Assembly: GCA_937907555.1 (NCBI GenBank)
Contig: CALEST010000364.1
Location: 1-19,269, forward strand
Reading direction: 5' to 3'
Origin: an uncultured Sediminibacterium sp.
GTDB taxonomy: Bacteria > Bacteroidota > Bacteroidia > Chitinophagales > Chitinophagaceae
DNA: 19,269 nt
Shown here: in pieces, positions 14,586 through 19,269 of the stretch
How positions within the stretch are numbered: position 1 is the first letter of the stretch
How the letters are laid out: every line of letters begins with the position of its first letter
Notes under the pieces: generated by a model
Databases searched by the model: none
What the model saw: the letters and a program-made list of their open reading frames with translations, nothing else
What the model was told of the DNA's origin: nothing
Position numbers and translations under genes: made by a program

Positions 14586-16490
14586 TTAATATTTCGATTC
14601 AAATTGTCCTTGATGATTCACTGGCATTAATGCAAAAGGATTAACCGTTGCATCCAGTAGTACTGCAAACTGTAATCTGGTAATAGGTCCATCATTATGC
14701 CATTCACCAAATCCCCATTTTTGCCAATTCGCAGCAACTTGTTCCTTCAGCTTGATCATATTATCCCAAGCCCATGTATTTTTTACTTGAAATCTTTGTG
14801 CAATTGTTTTTGTTAATTGCAAAGCCTGTGCTGCAGTCAACATACCGGTTGTACTGATCGGAACACCTGTAAATACTTTAATGTCTGCTGATAAATCTGG
14901 AGTGCTAATTGTTGAATCAGCATAGAACCAAGTTTGATTTGCCCACGCATTGGGTTTACCAGTTCCTCGAAGAATACCTGTAGCACCAATACGTTGCACC
15001 GCTTCAAAATGCGGATGACCAATCCTTACATCATAGAATGGCATGATGTAAGCACCTTGATTCAACAACTGAGCCTGTACTTTTCTCACAGGAATTGCAG
15101 CAGCATCTTTTTTGTCTTGTACTGTAAGAGCAGCAAGTGCACCAGCAGCCTGTCCAATCATCATCACACAAGGCTGTAACCGCGTAGTGCCATTAACCAC
15201 ATTAGAGACGCTAATCCCTTTTTCTGCAACAATTAATCCTTTGATTTTTTGTGGAATCAATGCACCTAATGGAACATTGAATGAGGGTACTGGATAAAAT
15301 CCTAAATGCTGTGGTGCAGCAGGATTTTTACGATGATGATGATCAATAGGATAATCTCCAACAGCGATACCTGTACGGTAAACAGGTATGCCATTGGAAT
15401 AGGGGGCTGAAATATGCTTAATATTAAAACGCACCAATCCTTTTACTCTTCTACCTTCACGGTGATACGGCATCAAAGCCAAACGATCTGCAGTAGGAAA
15501 TTCATCATCAGCCAGACCAAAATGTTTAAAGCCTAACTGATGTTGAATAAAATAGATAAAGCGCAAAGTAATTTGCTTTGCTTCCTCTAATTCGCGCTCA
15601 CGTTCAGCAGGCGTTAACTTCACAATATTGAGATAAACATCATTGCCATAACCAGGCCAGTTGAGCATGTACTTTTTATTGGGTAGCCTGCCATAATCCA
15701 ACATTTTCTTCGCATCTACATTAGGGGCAATTCTGGTCTTGTCTTTGTAATAATCAGTACAAGCGCCATCAAATTCAGCAGGATCATAACCAGCTGGTTT
15801 CACAATGGTACAATCTGCATTGGGGCCGTAATCTTTCAAGATAGCTACATAGGTGAGATCTTGAACGATATCATTACTCTCTGGAACTTGTACATCTTCT
15901 CCAGTAATAGCAGATGCTTCCATACCTATATCATAACCAGCACCTGCATCTGCCAATACATCGCCTAACTCTGTAGCATCAATAACCTGTTTAGCCATTA
16001 CATGCACAAGTTGATTATTCTTCAGGTTAAGCATCACTGCACCTTTCACACGTTGCTGTTCTTTAATAATGGAAACAAATCGATGGCGATATAGCACCGA
16101 TAAATTGGGTAAAGCTTTTACCATCGACTTTACAATACTATCACCCACATGTGGTTCAAATTGCGTATTACTAACCCAGCCGGTTGCCACTTTATTCGGG
16201 CCACCATATACTTTATACAATGCATTTCTGAACTCGCCCCATATTCCCGAAGGCATGTTGTGGTTACCATCAAATGCACTTACGCCGGCAGCGGTCATCA
16301 TCCCACCCAGCCAAACAGACTCTTCTGTCAATACAACTTTCACACCCATGCGTGCGGCTTGTATGCCGGCAGCCGTTCCTCCAACACCTCCACCTACTAC
16401 TAATACATCCGTCTGCAAAATTTTTTGCGCATGCACACAAGCTGCAAAAGCAGTAGTCAACATTAATATGAAGAACAATCGTTTCAGCAA
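14586..16490 (-). CDS. Secreted FAD-dependent oxidoreductase (FAD_oxidored family)
   Basis: The frame is open up to 16577, but that ATG would overlap the epimerase by 74 nt and bury the signal peptide. A TTG at 16490 gives 634 residues with a good signal (L-K-R-L-F-F-I-L-M…A-A-C-V-H-A, either cleaved after A21 or lipidated at C18); ATG 16463 leaves the signal too short. Family marks of PF12831 are the Rossmann motif VVGGGVGGTAAGIQAARMG (31-49), a VIDATELGDVLADAGA block where FAD contacts continue, an RLALMPYHREGRRVKG block, and the C-terminal FAD loop LQPCVMMIGQAAGALAAL. Such proteins are common in Bacteroidota glycan loci, sometimes misnamed xanthan lyase; their reactions are mostly unknown. 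It may oxidise a sugar or polyol end in the periplasm. It lies between epimerase and susC. Family sure, substrate unknown, start moderately sure. Confidence 0.85.
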   Translation of the reverse strand: MLKRLFFILMLTTAFAACVHAQKILQTDVLVVGGGVGGTAAGIQAARMGVKVVLTEESVWLGGMMTAAGVSAFDGNHNMPSGIWGEFRNALYKVYGGPNKVATGWVSNTQFEPHVGDSIVKSMVKALPNLSVLYRHRFVSIIKEQQRVKGAVMLNLKNNQLVHVMAKQVIDATELGDVLADAGAGYDIGMEASAITGEDVQVPESNDIVQDLTYVAILKDYGPNADCTIVKPAGYDPAEFDGACTDYYKDKTRIAPNVDAKKMLDYGRLPNKKYMLNWPGYGNDVYLNIVKLTPAERERELEEAKQITLRFIYFIQHQLGFKHFGLADDEFPTADRLALMPYHREGRRVKGLVRFNIKHISAPYSNGIPVYRTGIAVGDYPIDHHHRKNPAAPQHLGFYPVPSFNVPLGALIPQKIKGLIVAEKGISVSNVVNGTTRLQPCVMMIGQAAGALAALTVQDKKDAAAIPVRKVQAQLLNQGAYIMPFYDVRIGHPHFEAVQRIGATGILRGTGKPNAWANQTWFYADSTISTPDLSADIKVFTGVPISTTGMLTAAQALQLTKTIAQRFQVKNTWAWDNMIKLKEQVAANWQKWGFGEWHNDGPITRLQFAVLLDATVNPFALMPVNHQGQFESKY

Positions 16491-16503
16491 GGCAAATATT
16501 TTT

Positions 16504-17697
16504 TTATAGTTGTTTGAGTGTTTCAGATACTTGATACATAGCTCGTGGGATGTGGAAGCAGCCCTTCCATTTCCCACCTTTCAAAGGCAGTAATACATCT
16601 CCTTTACGATTCAAATAGCCAAACCACTCGCCATACTCTAAATCGCGGAAATGATGCCAGGTATAGTCGTGTAATTTTTCAAACCATGGTATACAACGTG
16701 GATCACGTGTTAAGACATAAGCTTTTGCCAAAGCCACTAAAGATTCTACATGCACCCACCATAATTTTTGATCCCATTCTAATTGCTGAACAGGATGACC
16801 TTTTACATCTAAAAAATAATAAATGCCGCCATGTTCCTTATCCCAGCCCATTTCTAATGTATCAAACATAATGTCCACCGCACGATGAATCAGCGCAGGA
16901 TCATTCATGCGTTTACCTAAATCCATAATAAACCACATGGCTTCAATAGCATGACCTGGGTTGAGTACGCGCCCTTCAAAACTGTCTGAAAAATGACCAT
17001 CTGGTTGCACATTCTCAAGTACTACACCAAAGTCTTTGTTGTAAAACACTTCCATCACTTCATGAATCACTTCGGGCACAAATTCATTCACACGACTAGC
17101 ACCGATGATATGTTCCAACTCAAGCGACAGATTACAAAGGATCATGGGCAGGCTAAAATTCTTCAGCGGTCTGGTACCCGGATATGCTTTGTTGTAAATC
17201 CCTTTTGTATTATCTCTTCTGCGAAGGATGTTTTCAAAAGTAGTTGTAGCTATTTCTTTGTATATATCTGATGGCTGCACTTTGTCTAATGCAGCAAAAG
17301 CCATTGTAGCAAAACAATCACTAAAAATATTGTATGGTTGAACTAGTGGCTTACCTGAAGCTTCTAAAGAGAAGTACCAGCTACCCGATGCGTCTCGTCC
17401 ATGTTGTTGCATGAATTTAGCACCATGCAAAGCCATATCTAACCAATCCTGATTAGGGGCAACGTGATGATACATGTAACTAAAACACCAAACCTGACGT
17501 CCCTGTAACCACATGAACTTATCAGTATCATAAACATTACCCACCCTGTCAAGGCAAGTGAAAAAGCCACCGTACTGTTCGTCTTTACTATGTTTAAGCC
17601 AAAAAGGAAGAATATTGTTGATCAATTCCTCACGATACAACCCTGAATAGGCTTTCATAGCCTCGCTGGGTGGCGCAATCGTTGTGTTTGGTTGCAT
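16504..17697 (-). CDS. AGE-type N-acylglucosamine 2-epimerase
   Basis: A 397-residue cytoplasmic protein (no signal) with an (alpha/alpha)6-barrel of the GlcNAc 2-epimerase family (PF07221). Blocks matching the renin-binding-protein/AGE branch: LQGRQVWCFSYMY (64-76, Arg67), NPGHAIEAMWF (246-256, His249 and Glu252), QKLWWVHVES (310-319, His316) and KGCFHIPRAM (378-387, His382). These correspond to catalytic and binding residues known in mammalian AGE, so the active site looks intact. The expected reaction is reversible C2 epimerisation, GlcNAc to ManNAc. Epimerases of free mannose/glucose or of mannobiose share the fold, and with a GH92 in the locus a mannose-type substrate is not excluded. 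It is the first gene leftward from the ROK spacer, so probably the most directly regulated. An internal Met14 just before AYSGLYREEL is an alternative start. Confidence 0.88.
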   Translation of the reverse strand: MQPNTTIAPPSEAMKAYSGLYREELINNILPFWLKHSKDEQYGGFFTCLDRVGNVYDTDKFMWLQGRQVWCFSYMYHHVAPNQDWLDMALHGAKFMQQHGRDASGSWYFSLEASGKPLVQPYNIFSDCFATMAFAALDKVQPSDIYKEIATTTFENILRRRDNTKGIYNKAYPGTRPLKNFSLPMILCNLSLELEHIIGASRVNEFVPEVIHEVMEVFYNKDFGVVLENVQPDGHFSDSFEGRVLNPGHAIEAMWFIMDLGKRMNDPALIHRAVDIMFDTLEMGWDKEHGGIYYFLDVKGHPVQQLEWDQKLWWVHVESLVALAKAYVLTRDPRCIPWFEKLHDYTWHHFRDLEYGEWFGYLNRKGDVLLPLKGGKWKGCFHIPRAMYQVSETLKQL

Positions 17698-17872
17698 GAA
17701 TCCCGATTAAGTTTATAAAGGATTTAAGAATACCATGAGCAATATCTTAATTTTTTTATAATTAAAAGGCTACTTTTTAAAATATTTTATTTTCTATAGG
17801 CTATTCTTGCATTTTCATGTATTGAAAACTGCCTAACTTGTACCTCCTTAGTAAGAATTGTTGAAAACTGCC
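17698..17872. promoter_or_regulatory. Divergent epimerase/ROK promoter region with operator-like palindrome and direct repeats
   Basis: An AT-rich spacer between the leftward epimerase operon and the rightward ROK gene. It holds a perfect inverted repeat TTAATT-N7-AATTAA at 17747-17765 whose centre is again seven T's, close to the two boxes at 4781-4827. The 12-mer TTGAAAACTGCC is repeated at 17822-17833 and 17861-17872, 39 bp apart, the second copy abutting the ROK ATG. CCTTAGTAA (17846-17854) matches 4832-4840. TATTCTTG at 17802-17809 is one base off the Bacteroidota -7 element TAnnTTTG, but no clear -33 lies at the right distance. Operator and promoter roles are inferred; autoregulation by the ROK protein is the simplest reading. 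Confidence 0.5.
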
Positions 17873-19105
17873 ATGCCCAAGCCCAAGGTTTTATCAGATG
17901 TGTTTAATGAGGAAAGCTCAACTGGTGTTGCGTTAAAAAACAAAACACTTAAAAAGTTGATTTTCAATTTTTTAGATAAAACCGACAGTAGTTCAATTAC
18001 TGAATTGAGTAAAGAATTGAATATAAGTGTTCCCAAAACCACCAGCTTGGTGAATGAGCTAATAGAAGATGGATTAATCAGCGATTATGGCAAAGTAGAC
18101 TCAACTGGTGGAAGAAAAGCCAGTATGTATGGCTTGGTGCCCGAAGCCTGCTTTTTCTTGGGCGTAGATGTTAAGAAGTATTACGTCAACATCGGCCTGA
18201 TGAACTTCAAGAAGCAGTTGGTGACGCAGAAACACCGTATTCCTTTCAAATTAGAGAACACGCCCGAATCTTTATCACTGCTCATTCAAATAATTCAGGG
18301 CTTTATAAAAGAAGCCCCTGTGAAGAAAGACAAGATTCTGAGCATGGGCATCAACTTATCTGGCCGTATCAATCAAACCATTGGTTATAGTTATAGCTTC
18401 TTTCATTTTCAGGAAGAACCCTTATCGCTTTATATTGAAAATAAGATTGGTATCAAAACTTATCTGGAGAACGACTCACGTGCGATGGCATATGGTGAGT
18501 TCATGTGTGGTGAAGTAAATACAGAAAAAAATGTACTCTTCGTAAATATGGACTATGGTGTAGGTCTAGGTATCCTGATTGATGGCAAAGTGTATTATGG
18601 CAAATCGGGCTTTAGTGGAGAGTTTGGGCATATGCCTTTTTTTGAAAACGAGATCATATGCCATTGCGGTAAAAAGGGTTGCCTTGAGACAGAAGCATCC
18701 GGAACGGCTTTGATTAGAAGATTTCGTGAGAAAATCATTCAAGGCTCATCTTCTTCAGTAATTAAAAAAAATACACCAGTTAATGATATAACTCTGACAG
18801 ATTTAATACAAGCAGCCAATACTGAAGACATGCTCTGCATAGAACTGCTTGCAGAAATCGGTGAAAAACTTGGAAAAGGCCTAGCTGTATTAATCAATGT
18901 GTTTAACCCAGAGCTAATTATCCTTGGTGGTACTTTATCCGAAACTGGTGATTACCTCAGACTACCAACAAAGAGCGCAATCAACAAGTTTTCTTTAAGC
19001 TTGGTTAATACCGATACACAATTAAAACTCTCAAAACTTGGTGAAAAAGCAGGTATACTTGGCGCCTGCTTGTTGGCAAGAAATAAGGTATTGACCGTTT
19101 TCTAA
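17873..19105 (+). CDS. ROK-family transcriptional repressor (NagC/Mlc/XylR-type)
   Basis: A 410-residue protein from ATG 17873; TTG codons at 17858 and 17861 would add four or five residues, and an in-frame TAA at 17852 bars anything longer. Residues about 25-75 form a winged helix-turn-helix (ITELSKELNISVPKTTSLVNELIEDGLI), followed by the wing STGGRKA. The ROK domain has ENDSRAMAYGE (199-209) with Asp201, DYGVGLGI, and the zinc site GEFGHM (His253) plus CHCGKKGC (Cys263, Cys265, Cys270). The kinase phosphate loop DxGGT is replaced by DVKKYYV, so it should bind a sugar or sugar-phosphate but not phosphorylate it. It stands divergent from the epimerase operon, the usual place of a local regulator. 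The likely inducer is an amino sugar or mannose derivative; targets are inferred to be both divergent spacers. Confidence 0.92.
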   Translation: MPKPKVLSDVFNEESSTGVALKNKTLKKLIFNFLDKTDSSSITELSKELNISVPKTTSLVNELIEDGLISDYGKVDSTGGRKASMYGLVPEACFFLGVDVKKYYVNIGLMNFKKQLVTQKHRIPFKLENTPESLSLLIQIIQGFIKEAPVKKDKILSMGINLSGRINQTIGYSYSFFHFQEEPLSLYIENKIGIKTYLENDSRAMAYGEFMCGEVNTEKNVLFVNMDYGVGLGILIDGKVYYGKSGFSGEFGHMPFFENEIICHCGKKGCLETEASGTALIRRFREKIIQGSSSSVIKKNTPVNDITLTDLIQAANTEDMLCIELLAEIGEKLGKGLAVLINVFNPELIILGGTLSETGDYLRLPTKSAINKFSLSLVNTDTQLKLSKLGEKAGILGACLLARNKVLTVF

Positions 19106-19130
19106 ACAAAATTTTGATCGAATTAAATGA

Positions 19131-19158
19131 ATAAAAAAGCCCCCATCACTGGGGGCTT
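19131..19158 (-). terminator. Rho-independent terminator facing left, for a gene beyond the right edge
   Basis: A perfect 8-bp stem AAGCCCCC (19137-19144) / GGGGGCTT (19151-19158) with a 6-nt loop. The A run at 19133-19138 becomes a T run on the reverse strand, while the forward side after the stem is only TTAATCTG. It therefore ends a leftward transcript entering from beyond 19269, although it may also weakly stop the ROK transcript, whose stop codon is about 30 nt away. Confidence 0.78.
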
Positions 19159-19269
19159 AATCTGATGTCGCAGAAAAAAGTATTATTTTCTGAAACAATA
19201 GTGTAGCGGGATCGGGAGTTGAATGCCGACGATTAGTCGGCACCGAGACAACAGCTTCGCTGTTCGTCT
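19159..19269. other. Structured right-edge region with three hairpins, no recognised gene
   Basis: Three inverted repeats follow one another: CAGAAAA/TTTTCTG (19171-19177 with 19186-19192), TGCCGAC/GTCGGCA (19224-19230 with 19236-19242, 5-nt loop), and AGACAACAGC/GCTGTT-C-GTCT (19246-19255 with 19259-19269, 3-nt loop, one bulged C), the last touching the window edge. On the reverse strand a frame stays open from the edge to a TAA at 19159-19157, about 36 codons, but its peptide shows no family signal and its stop lies inside the terminator stem. It may be the 3' end of a non-coding RNA, a repeat element, or a chance-open tail of a gene outside the window. Confidence 0.4.

Noticed and set aside
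16495..16510. Another T7 run (ATTTTTTTATAG) resembling the operator-like motif
   Set aside because: It lies at the epimerase stop/FAD junction, lacks the TTAATT half-site and is explained by Lys/Ile codons and the TAA stop.
8201..17697. A sialic-acid (nan) utilisation cluster, suggested by the epimerase, SusCD, esterase and MFS genes
   Set aside because: There is no NanA lyase, NanM/mutarotase, sialidase GH33 or NanT-type gene, and GH92 plus GHL10 do not belong to that pathway.
19206..19242. Possible tRNA 3' end on the reverse strand (TTCAACTCC resembles the T-loop B box)
   Set aside because: The flanking five bases on each side do not pair as a T-stem and no acceptor stem, anticodon arm or CCA could be built; the nearby hairpin TGCCGAC/GTCGGCA explains the symmetry better.
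1..19269. CRISPR arrays, insertion sequences, integrases, rRNA genes or phage genes
   Set aside because: No spaced direct-repeat array, transposase or integrase motif, terminal inverted repeats or rRNA segments were seen; nearly all bases belong to the metabolic genes listed.

Overview
The window is a glycan-utilisation locus (PUL-type) from a Bacteroidota genome, probably a Chitinophagaceae-like soil or water bacterium. Supporting this are a SusC/SusD pair, Bacteroidota-style lipoprotein signals (…AC-S-K-K), an AT-leaning base composition and the absence of clear Shine-Dalgarno sites. The phylum is fairly certain; the family is a guess.

The locus has two divergent blocks. LEFT BLOCK (1-8197): a spacer at 4752-4850 fires leftwards into MFS transporter (AmpG-like), SGNH esterase, DUF4434 protein, secreted GHL10 hydrolase and a phosphodiester-glycosidase lipoprotein that runs off the left edge. 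These five genes are packed with gaps or overlaps of a few bases, so they form one operon. The same spacer fires rightwards into a GHL10 lipoprotein followed 2 nt later by a GH92 alpha-mannosidase. RIGHT BLOCK (8201-19105): a spacer at 17698-17857 fires leftwards into an AGE-type 2-epimerase, a secreted FAD oxidoreductase, SusC and SusD. A rho-independent terminator follows, then a DUF5009/NagX-like membrane acyltransferase. The same spacer fires rightwards into a ROK-family repressor. GH92 and the acyltransferase converge with 3 nt between them.

Inferred working model: SusC/SusD bind and import an oligosaccharide. The surface or periplasmic GHL10 proteins, GH92, phosphodiester glycosidase and SGNH esterase trim it. 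The MFS protein carries small products into the cytoplasm, where the DUF4434 protein and the 2-epimerase act, and the ROK protein senses a product and controls both divergent promoters. The enzyme set fits a mannose- and amino-sugar-containing glycan that may carry phosphodiester and O-acyl groups; high-mannose N-glycan, phosphomannan or a bacterial cell-wall glycan are all possible. No kinase, deacetylase, deaminase, GH18, GH20 or GH33 is present, so catabolism must finish elsewhere.

The most interesting signals are (a) a T7-cored AT-rich palindromic motif found twice in one divergent spacer and once in the other, a candidate ROK operator; (b) a NAGPA-type phosphodiester glycosidase in a GH92 locus; (c) a duplicated GHL10 gene on the two sides of one promoter region; and (d) a structured, non-coding-looking right edge with a terminator facing the other way. 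All calls were made by eye from sequence; no database search was run.
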